Below the pieces are notes generated by a model. The model searched no databases, was not told the DNA's origin, and saw only the letters and a list, made by a program, of their open reading frames with translations. Shown here piece after piece: positions 1-8,257 of a DNA stretch of 38,493 bases (positions within the stretch are counted from its first letter, which is position 1; each line of letters begins with the position of its first letter). This stretch comes from a virus, in the IMG/VR virus record IMGVR_UViG_3300047566_000150, positions 1-38,493 of that record; one strand, 5' to 3'. The translations under genes were made by a program, and so were the position numbers.

Positions 1-2
1 CT

Positions 3-104
3 GTTGTAATGGAAGAGAATATGGTGTATTATGTGGAAAAAGAAGTGTTTCACAGGATAATAAAAGGTAAAGAAGATTTAATAATCGAAATAGAAGAGGA
101 TTAA
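3..104 (+). CDS. C-terminal end of an unidentified phage protein (partial)
   Basis: An open frame enters from the left edge and ends at TAA 102-104, giving the last 33 residues of a protein rich in Glu, Lys and Ile. The tail of the sequence holds the AGAGGA that serves as ribosome binding site for the next gene, so the two are probably cotranscribed. Too little is visible to name it; in a T4-like structural cluster it may be a virion or head protein. Confidence 0.55.
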   Translation, partial: VVMEENMVYYVEKEVFHRIIKGKEDLIIEIEED

Positions 105-105
105 A

Positions 106-366
106 GTGTTAATAAGAGTTTTGAGTCGAGAGCAAACATTAAATTCAGCATCAAACACAACTGTTAATAATGCTGTCGTTGTTAGACTTGTACATATTGG
201 TTCACAAGAGCATTTGATAACTATCGCCGATGGCTCCGGAACAAATACAGGAACAATTACATTATTAACCAACAGTGAAGTCATTATTGAAAAAGATAGA
301 ACAGAGACATTGCAAGTTGATACGGGTAGTGATGTGAAAGCAGTATCAATTGCATATAAGAATTAA
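106..366 (+). CDS. Small hypothetical protein, probably virion-associated
   Basis: An 86-residue protein starting at GTG 106, five bases after an AGAGGA Shine-Dalgarno; no ATG lies early in this frame. It is rich in Thr, Val and Asn, with alternating beta-strand-like stretches such as HLITIADGSG and EVIIEKDRTETLQV, and has no signal peptide or membrane segment. The sandwich-like composition and the position before larger structural genes suggest a virion or accessory structural role, but I do not recognise the family. Confidence 0.75.
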   Translation: MLIRVLSREQTLNSASNTTVNNAVVVRLVHIGSQEHLITIADGSGTNTGTITLLTNSEVIIEKDRTETLQVDTGSDVKAVSIAYKN

Positions 367-389
367 ATTAATAAGAAAAGGAAATAAAA

Positions 390-1631
390 ATGTTTAATGA
401 TAAACTAACAAAAAATATTGCCGAAGCAGCAGCAAAAATTATGCAAGAGGATCTTAAGGGTATGCAAAAGAAATTAGATATTAATGAAGCTGTAAAACCA
501 AGTTATCAACATTATAAAAGGGAAGTTCTTCCTTTATATCATAAACATGGTTTATCGCCAGAATTTGCTAAAGCTGTTGATGATCATGTTAAAAAATATG
601 GTGATCAGCAAGTTTATAATCATCATGGCGATGCAGGTGGTGGAATGCCACATTGGTTTGATAGCGATAAACAAAAAGTAAAATCTTTAAAACCTCATAA
701 AGGTTATGATGTTAATGAAGGTATTGAAGATCGTTTAGAAGCTGCTCGCGCGAAAGCAAAAGCTGCTGGTAAGCCAGTAAATCCACCCGCAAAACCAGCA
801 GCAACTAATATTCGTAAAGTATCAGGAACAGCATATGGTGGTTCAGCACAAAAAGATGAACCAGAATCAGATGATGACAATAAAAGTGTTGATACACCAA
901 AACGTGGTCGTGGACGTCCAAAAGGTAGTACAAATGTGCGTCGTTATGACACAAAAGTTTATTCAGATGAGCCAGAAGCACCAAAACGTGGTCGTGGACG
1001 TCCAAAAGGTTCGAAAAATAAAGTCAAGCTTCAAGGTGAATCATTTTCAGAAATTATGGAAGATTTAAAAACTGGTGGATTGAAAGCATTATATGATCAT
1101 GTTATATTAGAAGAAATCATTGAAGAAGAGCCAGACAATGAACAATTCACAAAAGAATTGGAAAAACAAAAGAGAAAAGAAGCTGGAACAGCTAAAGATG
1201 ATGAAAAGGCAAAGGTAGCTAAGGCATCAGTGCAAGCTGTTAAGAATGAAGAAGTTGAGAATGAAGAAGTTGAATTAACAGAAGAAGAAAAATCTGAATT
1301 AAAGGTTGGTGATAAGGTTCATGCTGGATATAGATATAAAGGTGGTGCAGGATATAAAGGCATTGTACATAAAGTAGAACCTGATCATGTTTTAATTAAT
1401 GTTGGTAAAGATAGATTTGGTGAAAAGATTGTAAAAGCTTCTCATAAAGTTGTGACGAAAGAGGAAGTTGAAGCGATTGAAGAGCGCGAATTGACTCCAG
1501 CGGAGACAGAAAAGAAAGAAGAAATTGTTAAGTCAATGAAGAAAAATATGGCTGGATTTAAGGAACGCTATGGTAAGAGAGCAAAAGAGGTAATGTACGC
1601 TACAGCTACAAAGTCAGCTAAAGGTGAGTAA
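390..1631 (+). CDS. Virion-associated protein with two AT-hook motifs
   Basis: A 413-residue, highly charged protein. An N-terminal segment (about 1-115) is followed by low-complexity sequence with two copies of GRGRPKGS (about 173-180 and 201-208), which contain the RGRP core of AT-hooks that bind the minor groove of AT-rich DNA. An acidic Glu/Lys stretch follows, then a small KOW/SH3-like beta segment (about 305-350, LKVGDKVHAGYRYKGGAGYKG). The C-terminus (about 369-411) has the pattern LTPAE..EEIVKSMKKN..FKERYG..AKEVMYATATK, which recurs in structural-cluster proteins of T4-like phages from aquatic hosts. The ATG has a GGAAATAAA ribosome site. Role inferred: head or DNA-associated protein; function not established. 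Confidence 0.8.
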   Translation: MFNDKLTKNIAEAAAKIMQEDLKGMQKKLDINEAVKPSYQHYKREVLPLYHKHGLSPEFAKAVDDHVKKYGDQQVYNHHGDAGGGMPHWFDSDKQKVKSLKPHKGYDVNEGIEDRLEAARAKAKAAGKPVNPPAKPAATNIRKVSGTAYGGSAQKDEPESDDDNKSVDTPKRGRGRPKGSTNVRRYDTKVYSDEPEAPKRGRGRPKGSKNKVKLQGESFSEIMEDLKTGGLKALYDHVILEEIIEEEPDNEQFTKELEKQKRKEAGTAKDDEKAKVAKASVQAVKNEEVENEEVELTEEEKSELKVGDKVHAGYRYKGGAGYKGIVHKVEPDHVLINVGKDRFGEKIVKASHKVVTKEEVEAIEERELTPAETEKKEEIVKSMKKNMAGFKERYGKRAKEVMYATATKSAKGE

Positions 1632-1632
1632 T

Positions 1633-2700
1633 ATGGCAAAACCAATCTCTGAAATTAAACAATCGACTGGCAAGCTGAAAGATGCTTGCTGGTCGGGTTA
1701 TACGGCTGTGGGTATGAAAGAGAAGAATGGTAAGAAAGTGCCTAATTGTGTGCCTGTTAAGGAAGCAAAAGATGAAGATGAGTATGATCAAGAAGGAGAT
1801 ATGGCAAAAACACAACTCAGAAGTATAATGCATGATGCGAAAGAACTTCATGATATGCTTGAGGACAATGATAATTTGCCAGAATGGGTACAATCAAAAA
1901 TCACATTAGCACAAGATTATATTTCTACTGTACATGATTATATGGGATCAGTTCAGGAAGGAACAGAACAACAAGGTCGATTTTCATCTGGTGCACCAAA
2001 GAGATTGATTAAAGCTCCTGTTTTGGTACCTTCACAGCATATGGATACACATAAGAAGCCATATAAGACTGCACCCGGTGAAGCGACAAAGATAACACAA
2101 CCTGTATCAAGATTATCTGTTGTAAAGAGTATAGCTAAACAAAGAATGGGTGAAGCAGTAGAAGAGCCTCCATTTAAAGGACCTTATAAGAAAAAGGAAG
2201 AACCTGTAACTGATAAGTCTGGAGCAAAACACTCACAACTTTCAAGAGTTAAGCATTTGGCTAAGAGTGCAATGAAGAAGCAAATGAAGGAGCAATATTC
2301 AAAAGATAACAGGAATGTCGATTTACAGCATGTTAATGAAGCTAAAGAAAAAAATCACAAATCTGGTTTTGTTGCGATAGCAGTAAATCATCCTATGTCT
2401 CCTGAAGGACAAAAAGGAAACAGATACACTGTTTTTTTCAAAGCTGACCGCAGTTCTCCTAGAGGGAGAACTAAAGCGAAAGATATATCCCATCATCAAG
2501 ATGTAGAATCTGCTGAAAAAGCCAAGCAAGATTATGCATCGAAATATTCAAAGTTTGGCGTTACTGCATTGAAAAGATATAATGAATCTGTTGAGACAGA
2601 GCCAAACAAGATGAAAGACAAGAATATTAAATTAACAGGAAAGAAAGATAAGTTTATTAAAGATCCAACATTAACACCATTGATATTGAGACAAGCTTAA
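1633..2700 (+). CDS. Virion-associated hypothetical protein (KNGKKVPNC-type)
   Basis: A 355-residue basic protein. I chose ATG 1633 over the GTG at 1624 because AAAGGTGAG lies at the right distance upstream. The N-terminus carries a DACWSGYTAVGMK...KNGKKVPNCVPVKE segment (about 17-45), then an alpha-helical MAKTQLRSI...LPEWVQSKITLAQDYI segment (about 57-100). Both patterns recur, singly or together, in hypothetical proteins near the head genes of marine and freshwater T4-like phages. The middle is Lys/Pro-rich and low in complexity. No catalytic motif is visible. It overlaps the stop of the preceding gene's region and its own stop overlaps the next ATG (TAATG), so it is translationally coupled on both sides. 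Confidence 0.8.
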   Translation: MAKPISEIKQSTGKLKDACWSGYTAVGMKEKNGKKVPNCVPVKEAKDEDEYDQEGDMAKTQLRSIMHDAKELHDMLEDNDNLPEWVQSKITLAQDYISTVHDYMGSVQEGTEQQGRFSSGAPKRLIKAPVLVPSQHMDTHKKPYKTAPGEATKITQPVSRLSVVKSIAKQRMGEAVEEPPFKGPYKKKEEPVTDKSGAKHSQLSRVKHLAKSAMKKQMKEQYSKDNRNVDLQHVNEAKEKNHKSGFVAIAVNHPMSPEGQKGNRYTVFFKADRSSPRGRTKAKDISHHQDVESAEKAKQDYASKYSKFGVTALKRYNESVETEPNKMKDKNIKLTGKKDKFIKDPTLTPLILRQA

Positions 2701-3203
2701 TGATTAAACATAATTATGGTATCATTTATTGTGATATGGACGGCGTACTAGTAGATTTTCTTGGTGGTGCTGAAAAAGTATTAGGACATGCTTTTGAGGC
2801 ACCATATCAAGATAAGAAAGAGAAATTTGAAAGAAAATACAAGATAGCACAGACAGAAGATTTTTGGGCTAATTTGCCTTTAATGAAAAATTCTATGACA
2901 TTGTGGAATTATATTAATAAATATAATGCACATATTCTTACTGCTTATGCTGATTGGGACGATAATTCGAGAAAAGGAAAACGTGATTGGGTTGAGAAAC
3001 ATCTTCATCTTCCCTTGAATCGATTTCATGCCGTAGCCAGAGATGAAAAGAAAGATTACGCAACATCAGGTAATAAACAGAATATTTTAATTGATGATTA
3101 TGAGAAGAATATAAAGGAATTTAATGCTGCGGGTGGAATTGGTATACATCATGTAAATATCAGAGTAACAATAAGAAAACTTAAAGAATTAGGATTCAAA
3201 TAA
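2700..3203 (+). CDS. HAD-superfamily phosphatase, 5'-deoxynucleotidase-like
   Basis: A 167-residue protein with the haloacid dehalogenase motifs in order: motif I YCDMDGVLVDF with the nucleophile and general acid aspartates at D12 and D14, motif II HILTAY, a Lys region near KKDYA, and motif IV ILIDDYEKN. The cap layout and DMDGVLVDF match the 5'(3')-deoxyribonucleotidase (NT5C-like) branch common in phages. It would dephosphorylate nucleotides or another small phosphate ester in the cytoplasm; the substrate cannot be read from sequence. It begins in a TAATG overlap with the upstream gene. Placement among structural genes is unusual for a nucleotide enzyme, so a different substrate is possible. 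Confidence 0.85.
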   Translation: MIKHNYGIIYCDMDGVLVDFLGGAEKVLGHAFEAPYQDKKEKFERKYKIAQTEDFWANLPLMKNSMTLWNYINKYNAHILTAYADWDDNSRKGKRDWVEKHLHLPLNRFHAVARDEKKDYATSGNKQNILIDDYEKNIKEFNAAGGIGIHHVNIRVTIRKLKELGFK

Positions 3204-3214
3204 AGGAGAAAGAA

Positions 3215-3772
3215 ATGTCCCTATGGTCTAATACAGACGCAAATACAAGCGTACCAAAGTTTGCACCTTCAACTGTAAAATTACAGAATACACAGTCAAA
3301 CGTCGATGTTATCTATGATAATACTCAAATGAGTTTAGTCCAGACTAATAAAGGTGTTGGTATATTTGGTGTAGATGCAACAGAACAAGGAGTTGCTGCA
3401 AATCCAAAAGGTGGTCATGCTGGATGGAATCTAGTTACACTTGGTGCAGGTCCGATTGTTTCAATTACTGCTAATAGTGGTGCTTATAGTCCAGATGGTA
3501 ATGTTTATCTAAGCTTTTCTGGTGGCGGTAAAGGAACATTAGCTGCTAACGCGCAAATTTCTGTAAATGCAACATCGAAATTGATTCTTGCAATCAATGT
3601 TTTAACACCTGGTCTTTACACATCAGCGCCTTCAGCAACAGCGACAAATGCTAATGCATCATTTACCATAACAATGGGTGGTCGTGCTGGTCGTGTTCAT
3701 AGAGAAACATTGGTAGCAATGGGTTCAATGACAAGCGATGGAAATGACGATACAATATTTGCTGATTCGTAA
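3215..3772 (+). CDS. T4-like phage virion structural protein (family without function)
   Basis: A 185-residue protein with a strong AAAGGAGAAAG ribosome site. It is Gly/Ala/Asn/Thr-rich and beta-strand-like with no membrane segment. The start MSLWSNTDAN and the C-terminal GGRAGRVHRETLVAMGSMTSD block resemble a small structural protein that recurs beside head/tail genes in T4-like phages of aquatic bacteria. The strong ribosome site fits an abundant virion component. The exact position in the particle cannot be inferred; mass spectrometry of virions would settle it. Confidence 0.8.
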   Translation: MSLWSNTDANTSVPKFAPSTVKLQNTQSNVDVIYDNTQMSLVQTNKGVGIFGVDATEQGVAANPKGGHAGWNLVTLGAGPIVSITANSGAYSPDGNVYLSFSGGGKGTLAANAQISVNATSKLILAINVLTPGLYTSAPSATATNANASFTITMGGRAGRVHRETLVAMGSMTSDGNDDTIFADS

Positions 3773-3802
3773 TTAACTGAAAGTTGGAGTAGTAATTATA
3801 TA

Positions 3803-4213
3803 ATGTTCTTTGAATCTTTAAATAATGATAATTTTATACTTTATGCTGCAAAAGCTTATGAAAAGCCTAACTGTATAAAAAGTGAATTCAAGGAAGATTT
3901 AAAGAGATTAAATTATATAAAGAAATTGTTTAGGCGTTATTTAAAGAACAATGACTTGAAAGAGAGATTGATACTAAATCATCTTGTAGTAATTTACAAT
4001 GTGTTTGGTATTGAAGCTTCAACAAGGATGTTGTTTTATCATATAGATGTAGAATGTTATTCAGCACTTAAGACTTTTTTAATATTTCTTAATTATATGC
4101 CAAATATAGTTAAAGGAATAAACGATAAGAATATAATATCATCAGATATACCTGTTGATATGAATATAGCAAGTATGCTTAGGAGATTAAATGAAAACGC
4201 TGAGAGAAATTAA
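3803..4213 (+). CDS. Conserved T4-like myovirus protein (DUF7207-like)
   Basis: A 136-residue, mostly helical protein with no signal peptide. The pattern FILYAAKAYEKPNCI...FKEDLKRLNYIKKLFRRY...LKERLILNHLVVIYNVFG...YMPNI is one that I associate with a small conserved protein of T4-like phages, usually next to head completion or neck genes; the DUF7207 label is my recollection, not a search result. A GGAG ribosome site lies 11 bases before the ATG. Its 3' end overlaps the next gene by 23 bases. Function unknown. Confidence 0.8.
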   Translation: MFFESLNNDNFILYAAKAYEKPNCIKSEFKEDLKRLNYIKKLFRRYLKNNDLKERLILNHLVVIYNVFGIEASTRMLFYHIDVECYSALKTFLIFLNYMPNIVKGINDKNIISSDIPVDMNIASMLRRLNENAERN

Positions 4214-4622
4214 AGAACATATAGAAAAAGTATCTGGCGGATATAGATTAGTTTCAAAAAAGACAGGAAAGAATCTAGGCACTTATCCATCAAAGTCTGG
4301 TGCTGAAAAACGTGAAAGACAAGTTCAATACTTTAAACATCTTCACGAAATGGAAAGAAAATCATCACAAGCTAGATTTGAAGCTGGATTGAAACGTGGC
4401 GGATATGATGTAAATGCTCGCGCCAAGTTTTGGGCAGATAAAATGAAAGAATTGAAAAAGCAACAAGCTGATTATGAAAAAGAACGTGGTGAATTAAAGA
4501 AAGAAGATGTTGCAGTTAATTCGGCAGGTGCTGGTAATGTAGCAGGTATAGGTGTGGGAAAACAAGGTGAGCCGGGTATAATGCCAAAGAAGAAAAATCC
4601 ATTTTTAAAGAAACTAAAATGA
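4191..4622 (+). CDS. Basic phage structural-cluster protein
   Basis: A 143-residue Lys/Arg-rich protein whose start lies inside the end of the previous gene, with AGGAG at 4181-4185. The N-terminal part contains RLVSKKTGKNLGTYPSKSG, a motif of small phage DNA- or head-associated proteins in which the following AEKRERQVQYFKH helix is conserved. The C-terminal part contains AVNSAGAGNVAGIGVGKQGE, a Gly-rich signature also found in phage structural-cluster proteins. No enzyme motif is visible. It ends in an ATGA overlap with the spanin gene. Role uncertain; likely a virion or assembly factor. Confidence 0.75.
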   Translation: MKTLREIKEHIEKVSGGYRLVSKKTGKNLGTYPSKSGAEKRERQVQYFKHLHEMERKSSQARFEAGLKRGGYDVNARAKFWADKMKELKKQQADYEKERGELKKEDVAVNSAGAGNVAGIGVGKQGEPGIMPKKKNPFLKKLK

Positions 4623-5209
4623 TTTCTTGGATTTCGTTTATACCTGAATCAAGTATAATAATGATAGTACATACGCTATTGGTAATAGGTATAGTTGCGT
4701 ATTTTGCATCTAGATATTCAGGAATATATAAGTTTATTTTATCTCCAATAGCTATAATTATCATTATTTCTACCATATTTGCAGAAGGTATATATTATAA
4801 TCAGAAAAAATATCAAGAGCAAATGCAAGAATATCAAAACAAGATACATGATGCGGAAGAAGAAGCTAAGAAAGCTAGTGATAATATACGAATTAAGTAT
4901 ATTGATAAAGTAAAAGTCATAAAGGAAACTAGTGATGAGAATGTTAAATACATTGAAAAAGTTGTTACACAATATGATAGTAGCTGTACTTTGTCTAACG
5001 CTGCAATCATGCTCCACAATAGTTCCAGTCAAAATGTCGTGGCCAGAAGTTCCGGAGGAATTGATGAAGGAACCTCCGATGTTAAAGCAAGTGAACTCCT
5101 TAAAGTCATCACAGACAACTATTCAACCTATTACCAAGTAAGAGAACAATTACTTGGATGGCAAGATTGGTATAAGGAACAAAAGAAAATATATGAAAGT
5201 GTGAAATGA
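4619..5209 (+). CDS. Rz-like inner-membrane spanin (i-spanin)
   Basis: A 196-residue protein with two hydrophobic segments near the N-terminus (about 12-30 and 38-56), followed by a long charged coiled coil (about 60-120) and a C-terminal helical region. This is the layout of an i-spanin: anchored in the inner membrane with a periplasmic coiled coil that binds an outer-membrane lipoprotein and fuses the two membranes at the last step of lysis. The decisive evidence is the lipoprotein gene embedded in another frame (4935-5141). Two hydrophobic segments instead of one are a little unusual; the first may be part of a signal-anchor. Coupled by ATGA overlaps to both neighbours. Confidence 0.8.
   Translation: MISWISFIPESSIIMIVHTLLVIGIVAYFASRYSGIYKFILSPIAIIIIISTIFAEGIYYNQKKYQEQMQEYQNKIHDAEEEAKKASDNIRIKYIDKVKVIKETSDENVKYIEKVVTQYDSSCTLSNAAIMLHNSSSQNVVARSSGGIDEGTSDVKASELLKVITDNYSTYYQVREQLLGWQDWYKEQKKIYESVK
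4935..5141 (+). CDS. Rz1-like outer-membrane spanin lipoprotein (embedded gene)
   Basis: A 68-residue ORF lying wholly inside the i-spanin gene in the +1 frame. It has a short basic N-terminus, a hydrophobic stretch and a lipobox LQSC (lipidated Cys about residue 26). A short Pro-containing mature part follows (VPVKMSWPEVPEELMKEPP...SSQTTIQPITK). A small Cys-lipidated, Pro-rich product encoded inside Rz is the hallmark of o-spanins. ATG 4935 is preferred over GTG 4932 because AAAGGAAA at 4921-4928 is well spaced. After signal peptidase II cleavage it would be lipidated, sorted to the outer membrane, and pair with the i-spanin. Confidence 0.85.
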   Translation: MRMLNTLKKLLHNMIVAVLCLTLQSCSTIVPVKMSWPEVPEELMKEPPMLKQVNSLKSSQTTIQPITK

Positions 5210-7068
5210 AAAAATTTAGTGAATATGATGAAAAACAGAATAAAGAACCTGAACACAAATCTCTTTTTGAAGAAATTTTATTCAAAACAAGAAAAAATAA
5301 AAAGTATTCAGAAAAAAATGAAATTCAAGAAGAATTCATTCAAGAGTCTGAACTTGTAATTGAATCCGAACCTGAACCTGAACCTGAACCAATAAAACAA
5401 ATAGTAACAGAAGTTACTGCTACTGATAATGATGGTATTTTACTTAAATTAAACAAAGGTGAAAAGGGTGATAAAGGAGATCCTGGTCCAGAAGGTCCTA
5501 TTGGTCCTATGGGTCCACAAGGTGAGCGTGGTGAAACAGGATTAAGAGGAATTCAAGGATATCCGGGAATACAAGGACCTGTAGGTCCAGAAGGTCCTAT
5601 TGGTCCAGAAGGTCCTATTGGTCCAAAAGGTAATAAAGGTGATCCAGGTTCACAAGGTAAACCCGGACCTAAAGGAGAAAAAGGATCAAAAGGTGATAAG
5701 GGTGACACTGGCCCTATTGGTCCTATAGGTCCAAGTGGAGGTCCAATAGGACCTCAAGGTCCAGCTGGCCCGCAAGGCGAAAAAGGTGAGAGGGGTGAAA
5801 AAGGTGAAAAAGGTGATCCTGGTGATATCACAAAGATTAGTGAGTCTATTACAAAATTAAATGAAGATGTTAGCAGAAGAATTAATAAAGTTGTTTCGGA
5901 TTTTGGTGTACTATCTGCATCAGGTGGTTCAGGTTCATATTGGTTATATGATTTAGGTGATACGGATCATAGTATAAAAAATGCGACAAATGGTCAAGTA
6001 TTAACATATAATTCATCAACAAGCAAATGGATCGCACAAGATCCTACTGGTGGCTCAGGTGGCTCAGGCATCGATCAATTTGCAAGAGATACAGCAAATT
6101 CAGCTAATGTATTGTCACAATCAGCCTATGCATTCGCTAATACTGTTAATGTAAAGACTGATTCAGCTTATGCATTCGCTAATACTGTTAATGTAAAGAC
6201 TGATTCAGCTTATGCATTCGCTAATACTGTTAATGTAAAGACTGATTCAGCTTATGCATTTGCTAATACTGTTAATGTAAAGACTGATGCTGCTTATGCA
6301 TTCGCTAATACTGTTAATGTAAAGACTGATTCAGCTTATGCGTTTGCTAATACTGTTAATGTAAAGACTGATTCAGCTTATGCATTTGCTAATACTGTTA
6401 ATGTAAAGACTGATGCTGCTTATGCATTCGCTAATACTGTTAATGTAAAGACTGATGCTGCTTATGCATTTGCTAATACTGTTAATGTAAAGACTGATGC
6501 TGCTTATGCATTCGCTAATACTGTTAATGTAAAGACTGATTCAGCTTATGCGTTTGCTAATACTGTTAATGTAAAGACTGATGCTGCTTATGCATTCGCT
6601 AATACTGTTAATGTAAAGACTGATTCAGCTTATGCGTTTGCTAATACTGTTAATGTGTTTGCACAAGCCGCATTTAATTACGCGAATACTGCTTTAACTG
6701 CAAATAGTGTATTATCGCCGGCATCTAATAGTAGTGTAGCGAATAGTGTTGGTTATTTAGGAATTCCTCAAAATAGTCAATCAAGCAATTATACATTAAC
6801 TATTGCTGATCAGAGTAAACATATATACGTTACTGCTAATTCTACTATTACTATTCCAGCAAATTCATCTGTGTCATTTCCACTTGGTTCAACATTTTCT
6901 GTTATTACTGCTGGAGGTGTTACTGCAAACGTAGCAATAACAACGGATAATTTATATCTTGGTGGTATTGGTAGCACAGGAACTAGAACTATATCGCCAT
7001 ATGGTATGGCAACTGCTATTAAGGTAACGGCTAATACTTGGTTTATTTCGGGTGCTGGTGTTGCATAA
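5206..7068 (+). CDS. Collagen-like tail fibre / adhesin with tandem repeats
   Basis: A 620-residue fibre protein. Residues 1-84 are charged, with an (EP)n stretch. Residues about 85-206 are Gly-X-Y collagen repeats with one phase slip (GPSGGPIG). A spacer leads to 13 copies of a 14-residue unit AYAFANTVNV(KTD) at about 306-485. The C-terminal domain (about 510-620) has the IADQSKHIYVTANSTITIP...LYLGGIGSTGTRTI...WFISGAG pattern seen at tips of phage and prophage tail fibres. Collagen repeats trimerise; the whole protein is inferred to form an elongated receptor-binding trimer. It is coupled to the spanin gene upstream (ATGA) and to a lectin-like gene downstream (TAATG). Confidence 0.85.
   Translation: MKKFSEYDEKQNKEPEHKSLFEEILFKTRKNKKYSEKNEIQEEFIQESELVIESEPEPEPEPIKQIVTEVTATDNDGILLKLNKGEKGDKGDPGPEGPIGPMGPQGERGETGLRGIQGYPGIQGPVGPEGPIGPEGPIGPKGNKGDPGSQGKPGPKGEKGSKGDKGDTGPIGPIGPSGGPIGPQGPAGPQGEKGERGEKGEKGDPGDITKISESITKLNEDVSRRINKVVSDFGVLSASGGSGSYWLYDLGDTDHSIKNATNGQVLTYNSSTSKWIAQDPTGGSGGSGIDQFARDTANSANVLSQSAYAFANTVNVKTDSAYAFANTVNVKTDSAYAFANTVNVKTDSAYAFANTVNVKTDAAYAFANTVNVKTDSAYAFANTVNVKTDSAYAFANTVNVKTDAAYAFANTVNVKTDAAYAFANTVNVKTDAAYAFANTVNVKTDSAYAFANTVNVKTDAAYAFANTVNVKTDSAYAFANTVNVFAQAAFNYANTALTANSVLSPASNSSVANSVGYLGIPQNSQSSNYTLTIADQSKHIYVTANSTITIPANSSVSFPLGSTFSVITAGGVTANVAITTDNLYLGGIGSTGTRTISPYGMATAIKVTANTWFISGAGVA
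5458..5826 (+). repeat. Collagen Gly-X-Y coding repeat
   Basis: About 40 Gly-X-Y triplets, many GPI, GPE, GEK, GDK and GDP. One extra Gly interrupts the register (GPSGGPIG). Nucleotide copies such as GGTCCTATTGGTCCAGAA recur, which favours length change by slippage. Confidence 0.9.
6121..6657 (+). repeat. 13-copy 42-bp tandem repeat in the tail-fibre gene
   Basis: Twelve full 42-bp units and a thirteenth that loses its last three codons encode (S/A)AYAFANTVNVKTD. Units differ mainly at the first codon (TCA or GCT) and at silent sites (TTC/TTT, GCA/GCG). The sequence is almost invariant at the nucleotide level, which points to recent expansion or continuing homogenisation. Confidence 0.95.
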
Positions 7069-7826
7069 TGGCTAGTATTTCAACAACACAATTTTGGTGG
7101 CAATATACTTCGCCTAATGCATTACCATCTTTACAAGTATGGTATTATGCTAATGATGGATTACAATTTAATAAAACATCAACACCTCTTGCTAACAATA
7201 CTAATATAACTTCATGGCAAAATGCTGGTGGATTAACATCACATGATTGGAATTCTACTGGTGGAAAAAGACCCACTTTTTTCACACCCGTTAAAAATGG
7301 ATTAGGTGCTGCAAGATTTTCTCCGGCGGCAACATCATCATTGACAATTAATCCTGTTGCTTATATGCAAAGTTTATCCGCTGTGACGATGGCAATTTTA
7401 TTTCGTTCATCAAACACAAGTGCAGGTACAAGAATACTTTCTACGACAAATACAAATGGATTTAGATGGGGTCAAAACGGTACACAATGGATTGGAGGAT
7501 TTTCTGGTGCTACTTTTACAGTAGATACTAAAGTTGTTGATACAAATTGGCATAATATTATAATAAAATTTGATGGTTCACAGTCTAATAATTCCACTAG
7601 ATTAACATCCAAATTAGATGGTAATGATCTTTCATTAACATTTACAGGCACGGTAGCAAATACAACATCTGCTTCAGAATCAACTTTCTATGGTGGTGTT
7701 GATTCTACTGGTAATTCAAATTATTGGGATGGAGATATAGGTGAATTAATGTTCTGGACCCGCGCGCTAACTTCAGGTGAAATTACTACAGTTAAAAATT
7801 ATCTATCAACTAAGTGGGCACTATAA
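7068..7826 (+). CDS. LamG/concanavalin A-like tail adhesin
   Basis: A 252-residue protein starting at ATG 7068 in a TAATG overlap with the fibre gene; the longer in-frame start at 7038 would sit inside the fibre gene and is not supported. The body (about 60-252) has the beta-sandwich pattern of concanavalin A-like lectin/glucanase domains: TVDTKVVDTNWHNIIIKFDG, LTSKLDGNDLSL, and the closing YWDGDIGELMFWTRALTSGEI. Such domains occur in phage tail proteins that bind surface sugars. Direct coupling to the collagen-like fibre suggests a second adsorption component or fibre tip. No enzymatic residue can be assigned. Confidence 0.8.
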   Translation: MASISTTQFWWQYTSPNALPSLQVWYYANDGLQFNKTSTPLANNTNITSWQNAGGLTSHDWNSTGGKRPTFFTPVKNGLGAARFSPAATSSLTINPVAYMQSLSAVTMAILFRSSNTSAGTRILSTTNTNGFRWGQNGTQWIGGFSGATFTVDTKVVDTNWHNIIIKFDGSQSNNSTRLTSKLDGNDLSLTFTGTVANTTSASESTFYGGVDSTGNSNYWDGDIGELMFWTRALTSGEITTVKNYLSTKWAL

Positions 7827-7837
7827 TAAATACACAT

Positions 7838-8257
7838 ATGAAAAAAATAATAATTCTATTTGCTTTTATATTGCTTTCGGGATGTAGTACCGTAACGAGT
7901 TTATATGAAAGATATACTATAGCGCCATTTGATTCATATGAATATACACAAGTTACACAAATAAGAACGGCATCAATTGTTGCAATTACCGCTTGTTATG
8001 ATTTAAATACCTCGACGGAAAATGCACAATCTTTATATAATGCTGCATATGGTTTAAAACATTATTCACAATATATACCTGATAATGAGCAGACATATCA
8101 ATTAGTAGAAAAATTGTTTATTATGGCTGATGATTTTAATAATAGATATTTAAAGAATGAACCTGTAAATAAGACATATTGTGAATTGAAACTAAAATCG
8201 ATATCATCGGCAGCCGAATCTATTCAAAGAGTAATAGGAAAGAGACCTAGAAAATGA
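7838..8257 (+). CDS. Small phage lipoprotein
   Basis: A 139-residue protein with a lysine start, a hydrophobic core and lipobox LSGC (Cys about 16), so it should be exported and lipidated. ATG 7838 is chosen because the upstream in-frame starts spoil the signal peptide. The mature part is helical, with YTQVTQIRTASIVAITACYD and a Lys/Arg C-terminus. Similar lipoproteins sit just before endolysin genes in T4-like phages of aquatic bacteria. Role unknown; a part in lysis, the periplasm or superinfection exclusion is possible. Its stop overlaps the next ATG. Confidence 0.75.
   Translation: MKKIIILFAFILLSGCSTVTSLYERYTIAPFDSYEYTQVTQIRTASIVAITACYDLNTSTENAQSLYNAAYGLKHYSQYIPDNEQTYQLVEKLFIMADDFNNRYLKNEPVNKTYCELKLKSISSAAESIQRVIGKRPRK

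Noticed and set aside
805-1005. Minus-strand His/Leu-rich ORF and plus-strand ORF 835-1068
   Set aside because: They lie in other frames of the low-complexity AT-hook gene and have no start signals.
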